A stretch of DNA of 64,000 nt. It comes from Ophioceras dolichostomum. Lineage: Eukaryota; Ascomycota; Sordariomycetes; Magnaporthales; Ophioceraceae. Position 1 is the first letter of the stretch; each line of letters starts with the position of its first letter. The notes beneath the pieces were generated by a model. It was not told the DNA's origin. It made no database searches and saw only the letters and a program-made list of their open reading frames with translations. Shown piece after piece: positions 1 to 10,092 of the stretch. Location: the NCBI GenBank assembly GCA_003049485.1, contig PYST01000055.1:1-64000 (forward strand), written 5' to 3'. Position numbers and translations under genes: made by a program.

Positions 1-3000
1 TACCAGTTCGGGTTTGCCTGTTACGAGTCATTGTAGGTATTAGTTCTTTTTTCAAATAGGGGAAGGATGGCAAAACACTTTCGTTTCTTGAGTCTTTCGG
101 AAGAAAGATACAGATCTGTCGTTGCTTTGTGTGTCTCTAGCAGTGTTTTTCAGCACACGTACAAACAGGGGCATCCTATCGTCAACATTGCCACAGCCAC
201 AGCCACATCCCTTGGCCAGAATGGGCAATACGAAACCTTCCTATGCCGGGAAACAGAATAGGCCCCTTGCTCAAAAAAAAATTCACTTCAATCTCGTGAT
301 TGCCACACCTGACCCAGGACAAAAAGCTTCAAGGGGCTAGGATAGATAATGCCGCTCGTCCAGCTCCCGAGAACAATCGAGAATACAACAGTGCAGGTGG
401 ACATCCTGGGGGTTCTAAATAAGTCTAGGCCCCATCGCTAGCTCCAGCGTGGTCAAAAGCTACCTACCTATACCGACTCGACTTGTCGAGTCCCCACCGC
501 AGCTCGACAGGCACGAGACCATGAAGATAGATTCACGATCGGTGCGACAAGCTCGTCATCGCCTGCACAGCAGCTGCCCAGTTTCTGTGTTCACATACTC
601 ATCAATTGGTGGGCATGTATCACCGCTCCAAATCTGCGGTCGTGACCCGGTATCTACATCGAGCTGTGCGAAGGCTTTGCTCCCGCATGTCCTCCCCCAT
701 GGATGAGTCAAGTCAAGCCATCGTAGGTCCTGGTCAGGACATACCTGCCATTGAACGACATAGGTAGAGCTATTCTTCGCTTTGTATATAGTACCAGTAG
801 TATAGATCAGAATCTAGAGAATACCGAGCATCCGAGTCCACTGGATATGAACATCATTGAGCAATGCCTTCTGATACGGCTTGGAACCCCAATGTCATGT
901 CATGATCAGCGATGACAGCACAGGCTGCGTCTCTCTGCTCGGGCAATAATTTTTTCCCTCCGGCCGGCATCATCCCAACAGTTTTCAACAACCTCACCAG
1001 AGCTGGCCACCCTGAGGTAATTCTTATGTTATGGAAACTCCTCTAGCTGCATGGAAGCAAAGACATGGTACTTGTGCAGCCTTAAAAGCTTCAAGACCAT
1101 GTTAGCCATGTAGTATTATTCCACAACTAGCATTCTTCGAGGTCTGCTTTGACATTCCCCCTTGCGGTGTGCAAAACTGTGTGCGGTCACAGGGACAGAA
1201 GAGACCACCCAGTGATTGGGGAGGGGGAGGGTCCAATGGGAAACCCCACTCGCCCCGTGTGCAAGTTAGGTGCCCACGATGGTCGCAGGGCCAGGTGGTG
1301 TAGTTGACTCTCGCCTCGCCAACGGGCTCCCGTGTGTTCCATAAGTTATATCTGCATACCAACACCCTTTACTGCATGGCGATGGCATGCAGGCCGCTTG
1401 TCCCATCACGTCACCGCCTCCTTCTCGGCGAAGGAGAGGAGAGGAGAGAGCGAGACCTACCAATCGGGGGCTTCGCACCGACGATGCAGGTCTAGTTCGG
1501 AGCTCTCATTGGGTGGTTGCGATGGAATGTCTTTCGGCGTCGGGCTTCCTATATGCACAGAAGACGGCTCCAACGAGAGATTGTGATGAGGCATTTCACT
1601 TCTGCAGTAGCACCGCAGGCTTCATCAAGGTGCATATGGCCGGGAGGGGATCGACTTTCTTTCAGGCGTTAAGCTCAGTGGGGGAGGTTGTGACGGCTAA
1701 TAACGCGCGCTAGGGCGCCCCGAAGATCTCGATGGCATCAGTCTTGTTCTCTCCGGAATGGTATGAGGGTAGGCAAGCTATTCATGATGTCTCGTCCGTC
1801 GATCATGAGCCATGAGGCGAGCTCTAGGAACGCCGCTTGGTTTATGAGCCGTTCCATTCCTGATTCATTCATGATGAATGTGGGTTATGCTAGAAAGAAA
1901 GCCGGAAGAGGACGGCCAAAACGGACTGGCCGTGTTGCGTCAGAGGGGTTCCACACTGCCGTGCCAACCTCCCGCTCCGCCGCGTTTGCTTCCGGCAGGG
2001 TCCTTGTCTGGCCGACTCGAGGCCCTCAGACAACCGGGCGACGAGAAGCAAAACGTCCGAATTCACGGCTATTTGTTCAACAAATGAAAAGGCCAATAGC
2101 CAATAGTTAGTTCGGGATCCTTGTTCGTCGGGAGACGAGACACTGTAGTAGTTAGTGTTGCTTGAGCAACGGCGAGAAACTTGATGCCAATTATGCCTTT
2201 CTTGCGTCAGTTTTAGGTCCAGGGCATCGCTGTAAAGCCTGCTCGTCGCATTGGATGCTCTGGTGGGGATCTCAGTGGGGTTTGATGTGCACCTGCACGA
2301 ATCGAAGGTCCATCCATCTTGTCCTGCGATCAGCAACAGGGGGAGGGGGACGGTACCTGATGAACGGACGGGAAGCAGATGCACAAGGGGAGACAAAAAT
2401 AAGAAATCCCGAATCGATCAGGACAAGACCTACAAGCTTACTCGGTTGCCATCGCGTTCTTGTGATTGACATCGGAACTTCTTTCTCTTCCAATGTTCTT
2501 CTGTGGGCATTGAGTCAATGACCTCGACGCGGATCTGGAAGAGCCTCGAAGTATTGGGACGCTCCCTGCAAGCGCTGAGAGAAGGCGAGGCGTCAGCTCG
2601 TGCTTTCGTTCGTTTTTAGGGTTTCGCCTTTCCGGCAATACTATGAAACTCGATCGCTGTACGTTCGGAAAACCGCTCATCAGCTCGGCAGGGTGTCGGG
2701 TAGTTGGACAGGAGGCAACCCAACCACTCGAACACTCCCGTTTGATGGCCACTCGCCGGGTTCAACCCTCTCGCCTCCCCTTAGGCCTCCTCTTAGGCCT
2801 CCTTAGGCTCTCAAGCGTGTCAAGTTTGCACGACATACTTCCGAGCCCTGTGAGACTTCGTTGGGCAGGTGCCAGTGTCAGTTGCCTCACATTACCTCTC
2901 TCTGTCCCATGCTCCATGCTGTATCATACGTCCAGTCCAGCCGCGGACGCCGCCCTACGTCGACATGGACAAGACATGGAGCATGGACGAGAAGAAACCC

Positions 3001-4434
3001 TCAGATCACGGGTCAGCTCTGGTCATGTACAGCCATCGTAGTGGATGGTGCAGGTGGTGCATGGTGGGGTTGCCGTGAGGTGAGGCGGGCTCCGTCAGCA
3101 TGCAGCCCCAGCTCCCAGTGGTCCAGTCCAGAGCGTTTCTGTCGCCAGAGGGTCTCCACAGGGCCCACACCCCTGTTTTTGGCGGGGATAGAGGACGCCC
3201 AAGCCCGGGAAGTTGGATGATGCACATTGCTGCCCACTGATGGCCACCGCCGACGCAAGGTCGTCCAGCTAATGACGACCGAGGAATTTCTCATCCTGTA
3301 TAAGTGGCCGAAGTCCTCACTCGTCATAGTGGAAGCTTTCCCAGCCTGCTTCGTCTTCAGCTTCAGGTTTTCCTGTCGCAGTGCCATATTCACAGCCTTT
3401 TGTTTTACCACTCTGAATGCTCAATTGATTTGTTCTCGTTCTCCCTTGTCTTTGTCTCATCTCATCATCTTTATCCTGAAAGCACGGTATGTGAACCAAC
3501 CTGTGCGTTGTTTGTGATCGCTGCATGATACCCTTACCCCTTCACCTATTACACGATCTGCTTCACCCAGTTATCATCAACCTCTTTGCCACCATATCAT
3601 CCATTGCCCTCTTGTTGTCCCCTGTCTGGTCACATATCAGAACATCCGTGATAACTACCTCATCTGCCGCTGTTTCCACCCGACTTTTTCTCACCGCATT
3701 GTCATCTCATCTGCATGTCCTCTCCGATATCTCCCTGTTCGGCTCACGCCCTGCCCGTCTTTCGTCCACCACCTCCACACACAAGCACGAGCTTGAAGCT
3801 TCCCGACTTGCCGGGCATATCAGCTTGCCTCCGACATAGGCGGTCGGGCGTTTGCTTGTGTAATTCTCATTAGCCAGTGGCTTGCTCCTTTCTCCCGTAG
3901 CTAAACCTATCTCAGGTATCTCTGGCTGAGCTCCCTATCTTGCGTCACCTATCAACCCCCTAATCATCCCTTATCGTCCGTCTGCCGCCCCATACCCAAT
4001 CCTATGCACCTCTGCGCCTCTGTAACCCCTTCCCTGGACAGGCTGATACCCCCTTATCGTGCGTGCCGCCTTGGCTCCCTTTTTTTTTGGGCTTGCTGCT
4101 GGGACCGGCTCTGTCCCGGTTAGCATCGCAAGCCTGGCATCGTCATCCATCAACAGCTGCTGTTGCTGGCCCTTCCGTCGCCGTAAACGGAGCCCTCTTT
4201 ATCTCACATGTGTGGGGAATTGCATTGCTATTCGCCCGCTTGTAGAGGAACTCACTCACCGTCACGTCGTGGCATCAGGAGCTGACCAACCGCCCCGGCC
4301 CTCACAGTGTCGAGATTCATACATTCACACCAACCGCGGTATCAGACGAGCCACTCGTTCCCGGACTTCGTACCTCGTACTGTTCGTTATAACAGCTTTG
4401 CCACCGCCGTACTTCCCCATTCCATCTGCCCATC
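1..4434. other. Gene-free leader upstream of AIM21
   Basis: No convincing gene is visible over 4.4 kb. The reading frames are short, overlap on both strands and lack the C/G third-position bias seen in the genes of this window. The right part (about 3,390-3,830) is a pyrimidine-rich tract, typical of the leader or promoter of a filamentous-fungal gene, and probably belongs to the AIM21 transcript start region. A small tandem of a CTTAGGCCTC-like unit lies near 2,780-2,807. Confidence 0.6.
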
Positions 4435-7400
4435 ATGTCTGCCGCAACTGCCCAACCTCCCGTCGTCCCTCCCCGTCCTGTTCGGAGTCAAGACAAGGAC
4501 CAAATGCCAAAAATCCCGCCTCGCCCCATCAATCGTCGGATTGAGCGCTCGCGCTCGCCGAACCGGGATCGGTTTGCGCCGAGCCCTCTCAACTTCGCCG
4601 CCAGCACAAGTCTCAAGGAGCTTCGATTCGACGCCGGCAAAGCTTCTAATGGCGCGGCCGACCCCATTGATCGATCTGGCAGCGTGGACATGCCCTCCGT
4701 CGGGGAGGAGGGCAAGGAGTATGCCATGGTGGCCGAAGAGCTCAGCGCATCCCGATCGACGAGCACGTCCCCGGAGCAGACCCGCAGCATCGGCGACGAT
4801 GTGAAGCTTCATGCGCCGAAGCCCTCGCTCCCTGCAACGAGCGCCAAGCAGCGGGTTGCGGTCGTCACACGCACCGACTCTGACCGTGCTGCCAGCTTCG
4901 GCATTGGCAGGCCGAGCAGTGAAGACCCGGCCCCGTCGAACCGCAGTCTCAAGAAGAAGGCGAGCACGATCAGCCAGGTGTCGTCCACCGCAGAGAGCAG
5001 TCACATCGACGACGAGCAGGGGATCCCGGAGATCGGCAAGCAGGTGCCCATGTACCCCAACGCGGGCGACGTCCAGGCGCCCTCCCCGGCCCCGGGCCTG
5101 GGGGCTGCTGGTGCCGACAGCTCCAAGGGCCGTCACCACGCGCGCAAGACCAGTGCTCGCGGATACGCCGACCTCCTCCCTCCCGGAAGCTACGGTCTGC
5201 ATGGCCACGGCGTGAAGTCCCAGGACAAGCTCGGGAGAGCCTATTATGAGAAGCACCCCCACCTGATCCAGAAGGAGCACACGCCGCACCACAACGACCG
5301 TCCTGACTTCGCAAGGAGCCACGACGAGCTGAACAAGATTGTCCACGAAACTGCCAGCCGTGAGTCCGGCAAAGGTATGTCGTTTCTTTCGAACGTCTCT
5401 TCGCGTTACTCTTACCACTCGCCACAACGAAGACTCGAGTTCTGACCAGAGGCGCGTTTGTGTTTTTCTCTCCAGATGTGGGAACCCCCAGCGAGCAAGT
5501 TGGCTGGCAGGCAATCGAGGAGTCGGCATCCCGCATCGCGTCACCGCGCCCCACATCAGCTGCTGGACCCAGATCGCCGACGAAGCGGGGCGGCTCCAAC
5601 CCCGAGATCGCTGTTTCAGATGTAGACACTGCTGATGACGCCAGCGTGATCCACGTCGACGATCCCGGGAGCAGGAGGTCAGTGATGTTCAGCGACGACG
5701 AAGTCTCAGGATCAGAGCAACCCGACGAGCGCCGCTACAGCCACCCAATTCTGGCTGAGGACGAGCTTGCCAAGCACCCTCTGTCGTACGACATGGGACC
5801 TGCTGTCAACCCGCCTGCGGAGAGAGCCGGAAGCGCCTTTGAGATGGAGCCCTCCAGTCGTCCCTCGAGCCGTCCCGGCAGCATCTACAGGGACTCATCA
5901 CTCGAGCTCCGTTCCACTCCACTCGAGGATGTCGAGGAGTACGAGCCGCTCTTCCCGGACGACGATAAGACCGCTAAGAAGGAGGCGTCACCTGTTCAGA
6001 AGACGGACTCGAAGAAGCAGCGGTTTCCCGGTCGTGACATCTGGGAGGACGCACCTGACAGCGTCCACTTCACCGCCGAGGTCTCCACACCTGACCAACC
6101 CCAGGACGACGACGGCAATCAGTCATCGCCTCCCGTCGCCGCTGTGCCGCCGAGGCATACCGAGACACCCGCCCACGCCTGGGCCCGCCACCACGAGCAG
6201 CTGGCCGAGACCGAGTCGAAGGAGAGCCCCGACGCGTTCTTGCGCCGCGGCAGCAGCCAGAAGCCCACTTGGGTGCAGGGCCAGTCTCACCTGGCCAAGG
6301 AGAAGGAGTCGAGCAAGGAGAGCGGTGGCGACAAGGCCAAAGGATTGTCGACGCGTCCCGTCACACAGCGCTTCCCAAGCCGGGACGTGTGGGAGGACAC
6401 CCCGGACAGCCACATGCTAGAGACGACGGTCTCGCAAGAACAGGACGAGATCGAGGCCTCCACGCCGGTCGAATACAACAAGCCTCCCGAGATCCCACAA
6501 CGCCCGGCTAAGAGCTCGGCGGATGCGTCATCGCCTGTGGAGAAGCCGGTGATTCCCGAGCGGCCCAAGCCAAAACGTCCCACGCCCGGTGACGAGTCGG
6601 GTGTTGCTGGTGGTGCTGCTCCGACTGTTGCGAAACCGATAGTGCCCGATCGCCCGAAACCGCAGATTCCTTCCCGACCTGTGAAGCATCTCGCTGCTAC
6701 TGCTTCTGCCAGCGCCGCCACCAAGGATGCTGCCGCACCCGAGGCCGCTTCAGCTTCTGCTTCCTCTCCGGCCCCCGCGGCGCCCAAGGCGAAGCCCGCT
6801 GTCCCCGCCCGCCCCGTCGGCGGGAAGATCGCCGCGCTGCAGGCGGGCTTCATGTCCGACCTGAACAAGCGGCTCCAGCTGGGTCCGCAAGCCCCGAAGA
6901 AGCCTGAGGAGCCGCTGGCGGCTGCTGAGGACTCCGCGGCGGCGCCGGCGTCTGAAGAAAAGGAGAAGGCCCCGCTCGTCGACGCTCGCAAGGGGCGCGC
7001 TAGGGGCCCGCAGCGCCGGGCACCGGCCAAGAGCCAGAGCCCCAGCCCCGCGGCCGCTCTGGCTGGTGCTAGTGCCAGTGCTGCTGCTGTTGCATTCACG
7101 TACTCGGCTACCGTGACGCTGTTCAGCATTGATCCCGAAGACGATGTGCTGAAGGCGGCAGCAGCCGGCCCTGACAGCAGCAAGTCAGAAGAAAAGGAGG
7201 AGGCCTCGGTTCCTGTCGTCACTGAGAGTGAAGAAAAGAAGCCGGCGGAAGAAGAGGAGGCCAGGACAGAAGAAAAGTCAGAACCAGTGGTCGAAAAGAA
7301 GGAAGAGGAGGTAGAGGAAGAAGAAGGAAAAGCAGCAGCCGATGTTCCAGAGCCCACAGAAGACAAGACGACGAGCGCTACAAAGACAGAAACCCTGGCT

Positions 7401-7502
7401 ACCAACATGGCCGGCGAGACGGTCGTTGAGGCTGAAGTTGAAGAGAGCAAGAAAGACGCCGCTGTAGAACCGGTCAAGGTTGATGAGGTGGCGAAGGACT
7501 GA
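4435..7502 (+). CDS. AIM21: AIM21-family actin-patch protein
   Basis: Two exons: 4435-5374 and 5476-7502. The 101-bp intron (GTATGT...CAG) joins in phase 1 and gives 988 aa. The N-terminus is proline-rich (VVPPRPVRSQDK, KIPPRPINRR). The middle has two copies of RFPxRDxWEDxPDS, followed by several PxIPxRPKP stretches that look like SH3 ligands. The most diagnostic segment is at about residues 753-786: PARPVGGKIAALQAGFMSDL, continuing into an NKRLQLGPQ core. It is followed by a KGRARGPQRRAPAKS basic motif and a Glu/Lys-rich acidic tail. Yeast Aim21 works with Tda2 at cortical actin patches to regulate barbed-end assembly through capping protein; the same role is inferred here. The first ATG sits after a pyrimidine-rich leader. 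Family assignment is from motif recognition; most of the protein is predicted to be disordered. Confidence 0.85.
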
Positions 7503-8761
7503 CATCAGCTTTCCTGAGGTGGTGGGTGGGCTTTGGTGTCCTTTGAGGACAGCTAGCTGATGCCACTTCACTTCACTACAACTTCCTCCCTTGTTTTAAT
7601 TTCTATCTCCTGCGCCCCTTCTTTTTATGTTGTAGCCCTGACAGACCTTTCTTTTGCTTTCTTTTTTCTTATCCTTCTCCATTCCTTCCTCCCGGCGAGA
7701 AACAAAAATTTCAGAAATGCGTTTTCTATCTGCCTTTGCTTCCATTCATTTTCCACCATCGACTTGGTGAAAGGGGTCGTGAGGGGCCTTCGTTGGCTTT
7801 CTGGTCTGTCTGCCTGGTTCTTACCAGAGCAGTAGTAGTTAACTTCCCTCCCCCCTCCCCCTTTCCCTGTCCTTCTGCCCAACAAACAGCCAGAGCCCTC
7901 TACATAGGATTGCAGTGCTTTATTTGCCCCCTTCTGCCGCCTCTGTTTGTTTTCTGCTTTGAATGTTGCTTCCTTTCAAGTCATTTTGTCTGTCGTCTTG
8001 GCTTCGGTTTTTGTTCCCACGCTCCTTTCTTTTTTTTTAATGCCGATCCACTAAACTCTTCTGCGCTGGTTTCCTGGATGGACCGGCTGATGAGCTAGCT
8101 ACCTATGCACGACTTTCGTGTGGTGCTGTTTGCTCGCTGGCCCCATGCATGAGATCTTGACGGTAGAACATTTGCAAAGTTCTGCTTCTACCCCTCTCTC
8201 CCCGGCTCTCGGGATTGGGGTATGGAAAAGTCGTTGCTATTGTCATCAACCAAACCAACGACAGAAGAGCGACGTAGACGGTGCACAATGCTCGGGACGA
8301 TGCTAAGGACGGAGCTCGCTTGACAGACAGACAGGACAGATTACAGACAAAAACGGCAGATACAACGGTACAGGAACAGAGGTATACAAACTCAGACAGT
8401 CAGATGACGCAGACAGGTAACGAACAGTAGGCACGCAAGTACGCGGTTCAGCTTGTAGAGAGATGGCAGCTCTGTTTGCGAACGGAAACTGCTGTTGGTG
8501 TAGAGATCGGGAGGGCGGCATGTAGGATGGACGTGAGACATGAGGTGGGTTGGTAGGACGGAGGATGTCAAGGTGTAAAAAGTGTACGTAGACAGACAGT
8601 CTTGACACTTGGGAAAAGGTAACCACTCAGGTACGACTTAGGTAGACTAGAACAACAGCACATATGAGAGGACGAACTCGGCGCCAGTGGTAGAGAAATG
8701 AATCCGTTGCAGGCTTGGTGACAGCCATCAAGGCGGAAAATATCCTGACCACCAGGAGCTT
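7503..8761. other. AIM21 3' region and spacer
   Basis: No gene is seen. Positions about 7,590-8,050 are strongly T/C-rich on the plus strand and probably include the AIM21 3' UTR. The remainder has only short frames without codon bias. Confidence 0.5.
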
Positions 8762-8867
8762 TCATTTATCTGACCACTAGAGAGGGCACTAAGACTGAAA
8801 TTATTTGATTCCAAGTCGCCGCTTGTCCCGCTCATTCATCTGGCCGCTAAAGAGGGCATTAAGACTG
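8762..8867 (+). repeat. Imperfect 36-bp direct repeat, 70-bp period
   Basis: Two 36-bp units at 8762-8797 and 8832-8867 align without gaps. They differ at five positions, all transitions (C/T or A/G). They lie in a non-coding spacer. Confidence 0.75.
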
Positions 8868-9425
8868 CTTGGTGAACCACTTTTTCAATGTTTTTCCGAT
8901 CATTTTTGCAACCTTGTCCTAGAACGTGTCTGGATGACCCCCACTAGGTCCCGTAACAGTCACCGATCCCACCTCGCTATTGCTAATGGTGATCTGGACA
9001 ATTTGAGTGTTGGTCGACTTCGTATCCTCATCTTCTATGTACACAGTAATGAAAAACTGGTAGCACATTTCTCAATGTGAAGTTTGAAGAGATGTGATCG
9101 TACCGTGATTGATGGTGTGGCGTATTCTGCTCAGTGCTTCCAGGGTTTGTAAGAGTCTTGCATCTCGATGGTCTGTGAGGCTGGTGGCAACCTCTGGTTG
9201 AAGTGGGCCGATGTGTTGGACTTCGTTGTGATAGCTAGGGTTGACGACAGGTTGTATCGGCGGTTGAGCACGAGAATTAAAGCGCGCACGAAGCATCTGT
9301 GCTGCGCGAACAAGTGCCAATCGTGACTTTGATAGTGTCATGTTGATGATGTTCTCGAAATGGATCTGATAATGAGAAACTCATTTGAAGATGGATGTAG
9401 AGACAACTCGTTTGAAGACGGATGA
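8868..9425. other. Spacer with possible repeat remnants
   Basis: No gene is supported. The 15 bases at 8899-8913 (ATCATTTTTGCAACC) match the inner arm of the palindromic element at 19.5-19.8 kb and may be a remnant of that family. An 89-codon frame on the minus strand (9072-9341) has no recognisable domain and no codon bias. Confidence 0.4.
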
Positions 9426-9535
9426 GGTGGTGAGAAAACTCGATGGATGTGGTGGTGAGAAAACTCGATGGATGTGGTGGTGAGAAAACTCGATGGATGT
9501 GGCGGTAAGAAAACTCGGTTGAAGATGGATGTGGC
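9426..9535 (+). repeat. 25-bp minisatellite
   Basis: A 25-bp unit beginning TGAGAAAACTCGATGGATGT repeats at 9431, 9456 and 9481. A diverged unit follows at 9506, and degenerate copies lie on both sides (about 9,380-9,550). The array is non-coding. Confidence 0.85.
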
Positions 9536-9751
9536 AGTAAAAAAACCCGTTTAAAAATGGGTTGTTCTGGTAGTAGTTTGTAATACGCTTTCCCTGCTTT
9601 TACTTTTTGCTTTTCAAAGCAAAACCAACCATAAACTGACCAAAACGTTGGCAATGATGATGATGATCCGGTCGCTCCTGTGATGTTTTCCTGTGTGGCG
9701 TGCGCCAGAGCGACCTGGGTCGGGAGCGGGTAGCAGCAAGACCAGAGGACT

Positions 9752-9816
9752 AGAACTCTTCAGTGTCTGTTGCAATATCCTTCCACCACTTTCGGCTCCG
9801 ATGCTCGCGGGGCAAG
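9752..9816 (-). repeat. Dispersed repeat, copy A (inverted relative to copy B)
   Basis: Bases 9763-9802 are a perfect 40-bp reverse complement of 19918-19957. The adjacent 11 bp at 9752-9762 matches 19987-19997 in the same inverted order, so copy A lacks a 29-bp segment present in copy B. Beyond 9802 the similarity continues weakly (TCGCGGGG core) and then stops at the orphan codon-biased segment. This is probably a relic of a mobile element; no transposase or terminal repeat is visible here. Confidence 0.75.
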
Positions 9817-10010
9817 ACGCATACGGCGCCATGGCGCTCGTCCAGTTCCTCTCGTGCCTCGCCTACGTCTCCATGCTCATCGTCCCCGCCATCCTCATGA
9901 CCTTGACCGGCCTCTGCTACCTCGCGGCCGCCATCAAGGGGCAGGCCTTCGTCGTGAGCAAGACCCTCGGCAAAAACCTTACTCACACCGCGACGCAACG
10001 GGGAAAACCG
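9801..10010 (+). pseudogene. Orphan codon-biased membrane-protein fragment
   Basis: From about 9801 a frame uses almost only C/G-ending codons, as the real genes here do. It encodes a hydrophobic stretch (ALVQFLSCLAYVSMLIV then AILMTLTGLCYLAAAIKG) that would form one or two membrane helices. The biased part is only about 60 codons, then usage degrades toward 10,000. Upstream the frame runs straight into a dispersed repeat, and downstream it approaches the 3' end of MCM10 on the other strand. I do not recognise the parent family. A truncated or captured gene fragment is the simplest reading; one exon of a small membrane protein is the alternative. Confidence 0.35.
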
Positions 10011-10092
10011 TCTTCACGCATCAATACAGTCACCCCTAGCGTCTTGAAAAACCGCCCGAGCGCGCTATGGTATCTACATACTACTGCTACCA

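Noticed and set aside
1890..2396. 168-codon minus-strand frame
   Set aside because: It has no codon bias, no domain and no splice partner.
3971..4153. 60-codon minus-strand frame starting MDDDARLAML
   Set aside because: Composition is superficially protein-like, but it is short, lacks homologous motifs and lies in the AIM21 leader.
4387..5556. 389-codon frame on the minus strand
   Set aside because: It is antisense to AIM21 exon 1 and its intron and has no domain. It arises from C/G-rich third positions of the real gene.
6287..7477. 396-codon Ser/Ala-rich frame on the minus strand
   Set aside because: It is antisense to the low-complexity Ala/Glu tail of AIM21.
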